Part shown: positions 25,664-39,042 of the stretch, piece after piece
How positions within the stretch are numbered: the stretch's first letter is position 1
How the letters are laid out: every line of letters begins with the position of its first letter
Assembly (NCBI GenBank): GCA_947652605.1
Contig: CANTFG010000031.1
Span: 124,001 to 188,000 of the forward strand
Source: Elmis aenea
Lineage: Eukaryota > Arthropoda > Insecta > Coleoptera > Elmidae
Length of the DNA stretch: 64,000 bases
Direction: 5' to 3'
Program-made: the position numbers and the translations under genes
The notes under the pieces: model-generated
What the model was told of the DNA's origin: nothing
What the model saw: only the letters and a program-made list of their open reading frames with translations
Database searches by the model: none

Positions 25664-27037
25664 ATGTATTAACTAAAGCACGGTATTTTTAGGAAATTAT
25701 TAAAAATTAAAACCAGCTCATTGAAAGACATATGCAAAACAATTGTATTCATGTAAAGAGGCGATGGATAAACTGTTTCTGTGATATACAAATCAATAAT
25801 TGAAATTGTTTCGAAATAGTCGCTCAAGGAACATATGTATTAACTAAAGCACGGTATTTTTAGGAAATTATTAAAAATTAAAACCAGCTCATTGAAAGAC
25901 ATATGCAAAACAATTGTATTCATGTAAAGAGGCGATGGATAAACTGTTCCTGTGATATACAAATCAATAATTAAAATTGTTTAGAAATAGTCGCTCAAGG
26001 AACATATGTATTAACTAAAGCACGGTATTTTTAGGAAATGATTAAAAATTAAAACCAGCTCATTGAAAGACATATGCAAAACAATTGTATTCATGTAAAG
26101 AGGCGATGGATAAACTGTTCCTGTGATATACAAATCAATAATTAAAATTGTTTAGAAATAGTCGCTCAAGGAACATATGTATTAACTAAAGCACGGTATT
26201 TTTAGGAAATTATTAAAAATTAAAACCCGCTCATTGAAAGACATATGCAAAACAATTGTATTCATGTAAAGAGGCGATGGATAAACTGTTCCTGTGATAT
26301 ACAAATCAATAATTAAAATTGTTTAGAAATAGTCGCTCAAGGAACATATGTATGTATTAACTAAAGCACGGTATTTTTAGGAAATTATTAAAAATTAAAA
26401 CCAGCTCATTGAAAGACATATGCAAAACAATTGTATTCATGTAAAGAGGCGATGGATAAACTGTTCCTGTGATATACAAATCAATAATTAAAATTGTTTC
26501 GAAATAGTCGCTCAAGAAACATATGTATTAACTAAAGCACGGTATTTTTAGGAAATTATTAAAAATTAAAACCAGCTCATTGAAAGACATATGCAAAACA
26601 ATTGTATTCATGTAAAGAGGCGATGGATAAACTGTTTCTGTGATATACAAATCAATAATTGAAATTGTTTCGAAATAGTCGCTCAAGGAACATATGTATT
26701 AACTAAAGCACGGTATTTTTAGGAAATTATTAAAAATTAAAACCAGCTCATTGAAAGACATATGCAAAACAATTGTATTCATGTAAAGAAGCGATGGATA
26801 AATTGTTCCTGTGATATACAAATCAATAATTAAAATTGTTTAGAAATAGTCGCTCAAGGAACATATGTATATTAACTAAAGCACGGTATTTTTAGGAAAT
26901 TATTAAAAATTAAAACCAGCTCATTGAAAGACATATGCAAAACAATTGTATTTATGTAAAGAAGCGATGGATAAATTGTTCCTGTGATATACAAATTAAT
27001 AATTAAAATTGTTTAGAAATAGTCGCTCAAGGAACAT
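25664..27037 (+). repeat. 8-monomer unit (1374 bp), copy 2
   Basis: This adjacent copy has the markers in identical order (GAAATGATT at 26040, ATGTATGTATT at 26348, ATGTATATT at 26865). I saw no difference in the informative positions I compared, which suggests a recent duplication. The following monomer has TTCCTG and TTTAG instead, ending the repeat. Confidence 0.9.
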
Positions 27038-27554
27038 ATGTATTAACTAAAGCACGGTATTTTTAGGAAATTATTAAAAATTAAAACCAGCTCATTGAAA
27101 GACATATGCAAAACAATTGTATTCATGTAAAGAGGCGATGGATAAACTGTTCCTGTGATATACAAATCAATAATTAAAATTGTTTAGAAATAGTCGCTCA
27201 AGGAACATATGTATGTATTAACTAAAGCACGGTATTTTTAGGAAATTATTAAAAATTAAAACCAGCTCATTGAAAGACATATGCAAAACAATTGTATTCA
27301 TGTAAAGAGGCGATGGATAAACTGTTCCTGTGATATACAAATCAATAATTAAAATTGTGTAGAAATAGTCGCTCAAGGAACATATGTATTAACTAAAGCA
27401 CGGTATTTTTAGGAAATTATTAAAAATTAAAACCAGCTCATTGAAAGACATATGCAAAACAATTGTATTCATGTAAAGAGGCGATGGATAAACTGTTCCT
27501 GTGATATACAAATCAATAATTAAAATTGTTTCGAAATAGTCGCTCAAGGAACAC

Positions 27555-30500
27555 ATGTATTAACTAAAGCACGGTATTTTTAGGAAATTATTAAAAATTA
27601 AAACCAACTCATTGAAAGACATATGCAAAACAATTGTATTCATGTAAAGAGGCGATCGATAAACTGTTTCTGTGATATACAAATCAATAATTAAAATTGT
27701 TTCGAAATAGTCGCTCAAGGAACATATGTATTAACTAAAGCACGGTATTTTTAGGAAATTATTAAAAATTTAAACCAGCTCATTAAAAGACATATGCAAA
27801 ACAATTGTATTCATGTAAAGTGGCGATGGATAAACTGTTTCTGTGATATACAAATCAATAATTAAAATTGTTTCGAAATAGTCGCTCAAGGAACATATGT
27901 ATTAACTAAAGCACGGTATTTTTAGGAAATTATTAAAAGTTAAAACCAGCTCATTGAAAGACATATGCAAAACAATTGTATTCATGTAAAGAGGCGATGG
28001 ATAAACTGTTCCTGTGATATACAAATCAATAATTAAAATTGTTTCGAAATAGTCGCTTAAGGAACACATGTATTAACTAAAGCACGGCATTTTTAGGAAA
28101 TTATTAAAAATTAAAACCAGCTCATTGAAAGACATATGCAAAACAATTGTATTCATGTAAAGAGGCGATGGATAAACTGTTCCTGTGATATACAAATCAA
28201 TAATTAAAATTGTTTAGAAATAGTCGCTCAAGGAACATATGTATTAACTAAAGCACGGTATTTTTAGGAAATTATTAAAAATTAAAACCAGCTCATTGAA
28301 AGACATATGCAAAACAATTGTATTCATGTAAAGAGGCGATGGATAAACTGTTCCTGTGATATACAAATCAATAATTAAAATTGTGTAGAAATAGTCGCTC
28401 AAGGAACATATGTATTAACTAAAGCACGGTATTTTTAGGAAATTATTAAAAATTAAAACCAGCTCATTGAAAGACATATGCAAAACAATTGTATTCATGT
28501 AAAGAGGCGATGGATAAACTGTTCCTGTGATATACAAATCAATAATTAAAATTGTTTCGAAATAGTCGCTCAAGGAACACATGTATTAACTAAAGCACGG
28601 TATTTTTAGGAAATTATTAAAAATTAAAACCAGCTCATTGAAAGACATATGCAAAACAATTGTATTCATGTAAAGAGGCGATGGATAAACTGTTCCTGTG
28701 ATATACAAATCAATAATTAAAATTGTTTCGAAATAGTCGCTCAAGGAACACATGTATTAACTAAAGCACGGTATTTTTAGGAAATTATTAAAAATTAAAA
28801 CCAACTCATTGAAAGACATATGCAAAACAATTGTATTCATGTAAAGAGGCGATGGATAAACTGTTTCTGTGATATACAAATCAATAATTAAAATTGTTTC
28901 GAAATAGTCGCTCAAGGAACATATGTATTAACTAAAGCACGGTATTTTTAGGAAATTATTAAAAATTTAAACCAGCTCATTAAAAGACATATGCAAAACA
29001 ATTGTATTCATGTAAAGTGGCGATGGATAAACTGTTTCTGTGATATACAAATCAATAATTAAAATTGTTTCGAAATAGTCGCTCAAGGAACATATGTATT
29101 AACTAAAGCACGGTATTTTTAGGAAATTATTAAAAATTAAAACCAGCTCATTGAAAGACATATGCAAAACAATTGTATTCATGTAAAGAGGCGATGGATA
29201 AACTGTTCCTGTGATATACAAATCAATTATTAAAATTGTTTAGAAATAGTCGCTCAAGGAACATATGTATTAACTAAAGCACGGTATATTTAGGAAATTA
29301 TTAAAAATTAAAACCAGCTCATTGAAAGACATATGCAAAACAATTGTATTCATGTAAAAAAGCGATGGATAAACTGTTCCTGTGATATACAAATCAATAA
29401 TTAAAATTGTTTAGAAATAGTCGCTCAAGGAACATATGTATTAACTAAAGCACGGTATTTTTAGGAAATTATTAAAAATTAAAACCAGCTCATTGAAAGA
29501 CATATGCAAAACAATTGTATTCATGTAAAGAAGCGATGGATAAACTGTTCCTGTGATATACAAATCAATAATTAAAATTGTTTAGAAATAGTCGCTCAAG
29601 GAACATATGTATTAACTAAAGCACGGTATTTTTAGGAAATTATTAAAAATTAAAACCCGCTCATTGAAAGACATATGCAAAACAATTGTATTCATGTAAA
29701 GAGGCGATGGATAAACTGTTCCTGTGATATACAAATCAATAATTAAAATTGTTTAGAAATAGTCGCTCAAGGAACATATGTATGTATTAACTAAAGCACG
29801 GTATTTTTAGGAAATTATTAAAAATTAAAACCAGCTCATTGAAAGACATATGCAAAACAATTGTATTCATGTAAAGAGGCGATGGATAAACTGTTCCTGT
29901 GATATACAAATCAATAATTAAAATTGTTTTGAAATAGTCGCTCAAGGAACACATGTATTAACTAAAGCACGGCTATTTTAGGAAATTATTAAAAATTAAA
30001 ACCAGCTCATTGAAAGACATATGCAAAACAATTGTATTCATGTAAAGAGGCGATGGATAAACTGTTCCTGTGATATACAAATCAATAATTAAAATTGTTT
30101 CGAAATAGTCGCTCAAGAAACATTATGTATTAACTAAAGCACGGTATTTTTAGGAAATTATTAAAAATTAAAACCAGCTCATTGAAAGACATATGCAAAA
30201 CAATTGTATTCATGTAAAGAGGCGATGGATAAACTGTTCCTGTGATATACAAATCAATAATTAAAATTGTTTAGAAATAGTCGCTCAAGGAACATATGTA
30301 TTAACTAAAGCACGGTATTTTTAGGAAATTATTAAAAATTAAAACCAGCTCATTGAAAGACATATGCAAAACAATTGTATTCATGTAAAGAAGCGATGGA
30401 TAAACTGTTCCTGTGATATACAAATCAATAATTAAAATTGTTTAGAAATAGTCGCTCAAGGAACATATGTATTAACTAAAGCACGGTATTTTTAGGAAAT

Positions 30501-33500
30501 TATTAAAAATTAAAACCCGCTCATTGAAAGACATATGCAAAACAATTGTATTCATGTAAAGAGGCGATGGATAAACTGTTCCTGTGATATACAAATCAAT
30601 AATTAAAATTGTTTAGAAATAGTCGCTCAAGGAACATATGTATGTATTAACTAAAGCACGGTATTTTTAGGAAATTATTAAAAATTAAAACCAGCTCATT
30701 GAAAGACATATGCAAAACAATTGTATTCATGTAAAGAGGCGATGGATAAACTGTTCCTGTGATATACAAATCAATAATTAAAATTGTTTTGAAATAGTCG
30801 CTCAAGGAACACATGTATTAACTAAAGCACGGCATTTTTAGGAAATTATTAAAAATTAAAACCAGCTCATTGAAAGACATATGCAAAACAATTGTATTCA
30901 TGTAAAGAGGCGATGGATAAACTGTTCCTGTGATATACAAATCAATAATTAAAATTGTTTCGAAATAGTCGCTCAAGAAACATATGTATTAACTAAAGCA
31001 CGGCATTTTTAGGAAATTATTAAAAATTAAAACCAGCTCATTGAAAGACATATGCAAAACAATTGTATTCATGTAAAGAGGCGATGGATAAACTGTTTCT
31101 GTGATATACAAATCAATAATTAAAATTGTTTCGAAATAGTCGCTCAAGGAACATATGTATTAACTAAAGCACGGTATTTTTAGGAAATTATTAAAAATTT
31201 AAACCAGCTCATTAAAAGACATATGCAAAACAATTGTATTCATGTAAAGAGGCGATGGATAAACTGTTCCTGTGATATACAAATCAATAATTAAAATTGT
31301 TTAGAAATAGTCGCTCAAGGAACATATGTATTAACTAAAGCACGGTATTTTTAGGAAATTATTAAAAATTAAAACCAGCTCATTGAAAGACATATGCAAA
31401 ACAATTGTATTCATGTAAAGAGGCGATGGATAAACTGTTCCTGTGATATACAAATCAATAATTAAAATTGTGTAGAAATAGTCGCTCAAGGAACATATGT
31501 ATTAACTAAAGCACGGTATTTTTAGGAAATTATTAAAAATTAAAACCAGCTCATTGAAAGACATATGCAAAACAATTGTATTCATGTAAAGAGGCGATGG
31601 ATAAACTGTTCCTGTGATATACAAATCAATAATTAAAATTGTTTCGAAATAGTCGCTCAAGGAACACATGTATTAACTAAAGCACGGCATTTTTAGGAAA
31701 TTATTAAAAATTAAAACCAGCTCATTGAAAGACATATGCAAAACAATTGTATTCATGTAAAGAGGCGATGGATAAACTGTTCCTGTGATATACAAATCAA
31801 TAATTAAAATTGTTTCGAAATAGTCGCTCCAGGAACACATGTATTAACTAAAGCACGGTATTTTTAGGAAATTATTAAAAATTAAAACCAACTCATTGAA
31901 AGACATATGCAAAACAATTGTATTCATGTAAAGAGGCGATGGATAAACTGTTTCTGTGATATACAAATCAATAATTAAAATTGTTTCGAAATAGTCGCTC
32001 AAGGAACATATGTATTAACTAAAGCACGGTATTTTTAGGAAATTATTAAAAATTTAAACCAGCTGATTAAAAGACATATGCAAAACAATTGTATTCATGT
32101 AAAGTGGCGATGGATAAACTGTTTCTGTGATATACAAATCAATAATTAAAATTGTTTCGAAATAGTCGCTCAAGGAACATATGTATTAACTAAAGCACGG
32201 TATTTTTAGGAAATTATTAAAAATTAAAACCAGCTCATTGAAAGACATATGCAAAACAATTGTATTCATGTAAAGAGGCGATGGATAAACTGTTCCTGTG
32301 ATATACAAATCAATAATTAAAATTGTTTCGAAATAGTCGCTCAAGGAACACATGTATTAACTAAAGCACGGCATTTTTAGGAAATTATTAAAAATTAAAA
32401 CCAGCTCATTGAAAGACATATGCAAAACAATTGTATTCATGTAAAGAGGCGATGGATAAACTGTTCCTGTGATATACAAATCAATAATTAAAATTGTTTA
32501 GAAATAGTCGCTTAAGGAACATATGTATTAACTAAAGCACGGTATTTTTAGGAAATTATTAAAAATTAAAACCAGCTCATTGAAAGACATATGCAAAACA
32601 ATTGTATTCATGTAAAGAGGCGATGGATAAACTGTTCCTGTGATATACAAATCAATAATTAAAATTGTTTCGAAATATTCGCTCAAGGAACATATGTATT
32701 AACTAAAGCACGGTATTTTTAGGAAATTATTAAAAATTAAAACCAGCTCATTGAAAGACATATGCAAAACAATTGTATTCATGTAAAGAAGCGATGGATA
32801 AATTGTTTCTGTGATATACAAATCAATAATTAAAATTGTTTAGAAATAGTCGCTCAAGGAACATATGTATTAACTAAAGCACGGTATTTTTAGGAAATTA
32901 TTAAAAATTAAAACCCGCTCATTGAAAGACATATGCAAAACAATTGTATTCATGTAAAGAGGCGATGGATAAACTGTTCCTGTGATATACAAATCAATAA
33001 TTAAAATTGTTTCGAAATAGTCGCTCAAGGAACATATGTATGTATTAACTAAAGCACGGTATTTTTAGGAAATTATTAAAAATTAAAACCAGCTCATTGA
33101 AAGACATATGCAAAACAATTGTATTCATGTAAAGAGGCGATGGATAAACTGTTCCTGTGATATACAAATCAATAATTAAAATTGTTTCGAAATAGTCGCT
33201 CAAGGAACACATGTATTAACTAAAGCACGGTATTTTTAGGAAATTATTAAAAATTAAAACCAACTCATTGAAAGACATATGCAAAACAATTGTATTCATG
33301 TAAAGAGGCGATGGATAAACTGTTTCTGTGATATACAAATCAATAATTAAAATTGTTTCGAAATAGTCGCTCAAGGAACATATGTATTAACTAAAGCACG
33401 GTATTTTTAGGAAATTATTAAAATCTTAAACCAGCTCATTAAAAGACATATGCAAAACAATTGTATTCATGTAAAGTGGCGATGGATAAACTGTTTCTGT

Positions 33501-33647
33501 GATATACAAATCAATAATTAGAATTGTTTCGAAATAGTCGCTCAAGGAACATATGTATTAACTAAAGCACGGTATTTTTAGGAAATTATTAAAAATTAAA
33601 ACCAGCTCATTGAAAGACATATGCAAAACAATTGTATTCATGTAAAG
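27555..33647 (+). repeat. Dispersed segmental duplication E, left copy
   Basis: This block of about 6.1 kb matches 39043-44939. The offset is 11488 at GATCGAT (27657 and 39145), TTAAAAGTTAAAACC (27939 and 39427) and CGCTTAAGG (28058 and 39546). It is 11317 after a one-monomer difference (a TGTAG monomer near 28383 is present only here). It is 11292 after a 24-base deletion in the right copy and a 1-base insertion here near 30123. Shared rare marks include GGCTATTTTAGG (29973 and 41290), CTCCAGG (31830 and 43122) and AAAATCTTAAACC (33425 and 44717). Confidence 0.9.
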
Positions 33648-34468
33648 AGGCGATGGATAAACTGTTCCTGTGATATACAAATCAATAATTAAAATTGTTT
33701 AGAAATAGTCGCTCAAGGAACATATGTATTAACTAAAGCACGGTATTTTTAGGAAATTATTAAAAATTAAAACCAGCTCATTGAAAGACATATGCAAAAC
33801 AATTGTATTCATGTAAAGAAGCGATGGATAAATTGTTCCTGTGATATACAAATCAATAATTAAAATTGTTTAGAAATAGTCGCTCAAGGAACATATGTAT
33901 TAACTAAAGCACGGTATTTTTAGGAAATTATTAAAAATTAAAACCCGCTCATTGAAAGACATATGCAAAACAATTGTATTCATGTAAAGAGGCGATGGAT
34001 AAACTGTTCCTGTGATATACAAATCAATAATTAAAATTGTTTCGAAATAGTCGCTCAAGGAACATATGTATGTATAAACTAAAGCACGGTATTTTTAGGA
34101 AATTATTAAAAATTAAAACCAGCTCATTGAAAGACATATGCAAAACAATTGTATTCATGTAAAGAGGCGATGGATAAACTGTTCCTGTGATATACAAATC
34201 AATAATTAAAATTGTTTCGAAATAGTCGCTCAAGGAACACATGTATTAACTAAAGCACGGTATTTTTAGGAAATTATTAAAAATTAAAACCAACTCATTG
34301 AAAGACATATGCAAAACTATTGTATTCATGTAAAGTGGCGATGGATAAACTGTTTCTGTGATATACAAATCAATAATTAAAATTGTTTCGAAATAGTCGC
34401 TCAAGGAACATATGTATTAACTAAAGCACGGTATTTTTAGGAAATTATTAAAAATTAAAACCAGCTCA

Positions 34469-37400
34469 TTGAAAGACATATGCAAAACAATTGTAGTAAT
34501 GTAAAGAGGCGATGGATAAACTGTTCCTGTGATATACAAATCAATAATTGAAATTGTTTCGAAATATTCGCTCAAGGAACATATGTATTAACTAAAGCAC
34601 GGTATTTTTAGGAAATTATTAAAAATTAAAACCAGCTCATTGAAAGACATATGCAAAACAATTGTATTCATGTAAAGAGGCGATGGATAAACTGTTCCTG
34701 TGATATACAAATCAATAATTAAAATTGTTTAGAAATAGTTGCTCAAGGAACATATGTATTAACTAAAGCACGGTATTTTTAGGAAATTATTAAAAATTAA
34801 AACCAGCTCATTGAAAGACATATGCAAAACAATTGTATTCATGTAAAGAAGCGATGGATAAATTGTTCCTGTGATATACAAATCAATAATTAAAATTGTT
34901 TAGAAATAGTCGCTCAAGGAACATATGTATATTAACTAAAGCACGGTATTTTTAGGAAATTATTAAAAATTAAAACCAGCTCATTGAAAGACATATGCAA
35001 AACAATTGTATTTATGTAAAGAAGCGATGGATAAATTGTTCCTGTGATATACAAATTAATAATTAAAATTGTTTAGAAATAGTCGCTCAAGGAACATATG
35101 TATTAACTAAAGCACGGTATTTTTAGGAAATTATTAAAAATTAAAACCAGCTCATTGAAAGACATATGCAAAACAATTGTATTCATGTAAAGAGGCGATG
35201 GATAAACTGTTCCTGTGATATACAAATCAATAATTAAAATTGTTTAGAAATAGTCGCTCAAGGAACATATGTATGTATTAACTAAAGCACGGTATTTTTA
35301 GGAAATTATTAAAAATTAAAACCAGCTCATTGAAAGACATATGCAAAACAATTGTATTCATGTAAAGAGGCGATGGATAAACTGTTCCTGTGATATACAA
35401 ATCAATAATTAAAATTGTGTAGAAATAGTCGCTCAAGGAACATATGTATTAACTAAAGCACGGTATTTTTAGGAAATTATTAAAAATTAAAACCAGCTCA
35501 TTGAAAGACATATGCAAAACAATTGTATTCATGTAAAGAGGCGATGGATAAACTGTTCCTGTGATATACAAATCAATAATTAAAATTGTTTCGAAATAGT
35601 CGCTCAAGGAACACATGTATTAACTAAAGCACGGCATTTTTAGGAAATTATTAAAAATTAAAACCAGCTCATTGAAAGACATATGCAAAACAATTGTATT
35701 CATGTAAAGAGGCGATGGATAAACTGTTCCTGTGATATACAAATCAATAATTAAAATTGTTTAGAAATAGTCGCTCTAGGAACACATGTATTAACTAAAG
35801 CACGGTATTTTTAGGAAATTATTAAAAATTAAAACCAACTCATTGAAAGACATATGCAAAACAATTGTATTCATGTAAAGAGGCGATGGATAAACTGTTT
35901 CTGTGATATACAAATCAATAATTAAAATTGTTTCGAAATAGTCGCTCAAGGAACATATGTATTAACTAAAGCACGGTATTTTTAGGAAATTATTAAAAAT
36001 TTAAACCAGCTCATTAAAAGACATATGCAAAACTATTGTATTCATGTAAAGTGGCGATGGATAAACTGTTTCTGTGATATAAAAATCAATAATTAAAATT
36101 GTTTCGAAATAGTCGCTCAAGGAACATATGTATTAACTAAAGCACGGTATTTTTAGGAAATTATTAAAAATTAAAACCAGCTCATTGAAAGACATATGCA
36201 AAACAATTGTATTCATGTAAAGAGGCGATGGATAAACTGTTCCTGTGATATACAAATCAATAATTAAAATTGTTTCGAAATAGTCTCTCAAGGAACACAT
36301 GTATTAACTAAAGCACGGCATTTTTAGGAAATTATTAAAAATTAAAACCAGCTCATTGAAAGACATATGCAAAACAATTGTATTCATGTAAAGAGGCGAT
36401 GGATAAACTGTTCCTGTGATATACAAATCAATAATTAAAATTGTTTAGAAATAGTCGCTCAAGGAACATATGTATTAACTAAAGCACGGTATTTTTAGGA
36501 AATTATTAAAAATTAAAACCAGCTCATTGAAAGACATATGCAAAACAATTGTATTCATGTAAAGAGGCGATGGATAAACTGTTCCTGTGATATACAAATC
36601 AATAATTAAAATTGTGTAGAAATAGTCGCTCAAGGAACATATGTATTAACTAAAGCACGGTATTTTTAGGAAATTATTAAAAATTAAAACCAGCTCATTG
36701 AAAGACATATGCAAAACAATTGTATTCATGTAAAGAGGCGATGGATAAACTGTTCCTGTGATATACAAATCAATAATTAAAATTGTTTCGAAATAGTCGC
36801 TCAAGGAACACATGTATTAACTAAAGCACGGCATTTTTAGGAAATTATTAAAAATTAAAACCAGCTCATTGAAAGACATATGCAAAACAATTGTATTCAT
36901 GTAAAGAGGCGATGGATAAACTGTTCCTGTGATATACAAATCAATAATTAAAATTGTTTCGAAATAGTCGCTCAAGGAACACATGTATTAACTAAAGCAC
37001 GGTATTTTTAGGAAATTATTGAAAATTAAAACCAACTCATTGAAAGACATATGCAAAACAATTGTATTCATGTAAAGAGGCGATGGATAAACTGTTCCTG
37101 TGATATACAAATCAATAATTAAAATTGTTTAGAAATAGTCGCTCAAGGAACATATGTATTAACTAAAGCACGGTATTTTTAGGAAATTATTAAAAATTAA
37201 AACCAGCTCATTGAAAGACATATGCAAAACAATTGTATTCATGTAAAGAGGCGATGGATAAACTGTTTCTGTGATATACAAATCAATAATTGAAATTGTT
37301 TCGAAATAGTCGCTCAAGGAACATATGTATTAACTAAAGCACGGTATTTTTAGGAAATTATTAAAAATTAAAACCAGCTCATTGAAAGACATATGCAAAA

Positions 37401-38150
37401 CAATTGTATTCATGTAAAGAGGCGATGGATAAACTGTTCCTGTGATATACAAATCAATAATTAAAATTGTTTAGAAATAGTCGCTCAAGGAACATATGTA
37501 TTAACTAAAGCACGGTATTTTTAGGAAATTATTAAAAATTAAAACCAGCTCATTGAAAGACATATGCAAAACAATTGTATTCATGTAAAGAGGCGATGGA
37601 TAAACTGTTCCTGTGATATACAAATCAATAATTAAAATTGTTTAGAAATAGTCGCTCAAGGAACATATGTATTAACTAAAGCACGGTATTTTTAGGAAAT
37701 TATTAAAAATTAAAACCCGCTCATTGAAAGACATATGCAAAACAATTGTATTCATGTAAAGAGGCGATGGATAAACTGTTCCTGTGATATACAAATCAAT
37801 AATTAAAATTGTTTAGAAATAGTCGCTCAAGGAACATATGTATGTATTAACTAAAGCACGGTATTTTTAGGAAATTATTAAAAATTAAAACCAGCTCATT
37901 GAAAGACATATGCAAAACAATTGTATTCATGTAAAGAGGCGATGGATAAACTGTTCCTGTGATATACAAATCAATAATTAAAATTGTTTCGAAATAGTCG
38001 CTCAAGAAACATATGTATTAACTAAAGCACGGTATTTTTAGGAAATTATTAAAAATTAAAACCAGCTCATTGAAAGACATATGCAAAACAATTGTATTCA
38101 TGTAAAGAGGCGATGGATAAACTGTTTCTGTGATATACAAATCAATAATT
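34469..38150 (+). repeat. Dispersed segmental duplication D, right copy
   Basis: This is the partner of 21434-25286, shorter by one monomer. Private changes include CTCTAGGAAC near 35774, ATATAAAAATC near 36078 and AGTCTCTC near 36283. The rare AAAACTATTG is shared between the copies (near 22996 and 36031). It also occurs near 34315, just outside this block. Confidence 0.85.
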
Positions 38151-39042
38151 AAAATTGTTTCGAAATAGTCGCTCAAGGAACATATGTATTAACTAAAGCA
38201 CGGTATTTTTAGGAAATTATTAAAAATTTAAACCAGCTCATTAAAAGACATATGCAAAACAATTGTATTCATGTAAAGTGGCGATGGATAAACTGTTTCT
38301 GTGATATACAAATCAATAATTAAAATTGTTTCGAAATAGTCGCTCAAGGAACATATGTATTAACTAAAGCACGGTATTTTTAGGAAATTATTAAAAATTA
38401 AAACCAGCTCATTGAAAGACATATGCAAAACAATTGTATTCATGTAAAGAGGCGATGGATAAACTGTTCCTGTGATATACAAATCAATAATTAAAATTGT
38501 TTCGAAATAGTCGCTCAAGGAACACATGTATTAACTAAAGCACGGCATTTTTAGGAAATTATTAAAAATTAAAACCAGCTCATTGAAAGACATATGCAAA
38601 ACAATTGTATTCATGTAAAGAGGCGATGGATAAACTGTTCCTGTGATATACAAATCAATAATTAAAATTGTTTAGAAATAGTCGCTCAAGGAACATATGT
38701 ATTAACTAAAGCACGGTATTTTTAGGAAATTATTAAAAATTTAAACCAGCTCATTGAAAGACATATGCAAAACAATTGTATTCATGTAAAGAGGCGATGG
38801 ATAAACTGTTCCTGTGATATACAAATCAATAATTAAAATTGTGTAGAAATAGTCGCTCAAGGAACATATGTATTAACTAAAGCACGGTATTTTTAGGAAA
38901 TTATTAAAAATTAAAACCAGCTCATTGAAAGACATATGCAAAACAATTGTATTCATGTAAAGAGGCGATGGATAAACTGTTCCTGTGATATACAAATCAA
39001 TAATTAAAATTGTTTAGAAATAGTCGCTCAAGGAACATATGT

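Noticed and set aside
34024..34242. Minus-strand reading frame of 72 codons as a possible gene
   Set aside because: It lies wholly inside satellite monomers, exists because of a single base change plus a 4-base insertion, has no recognisable domain, and the equivalent frame is closed in neighbouring monomers.
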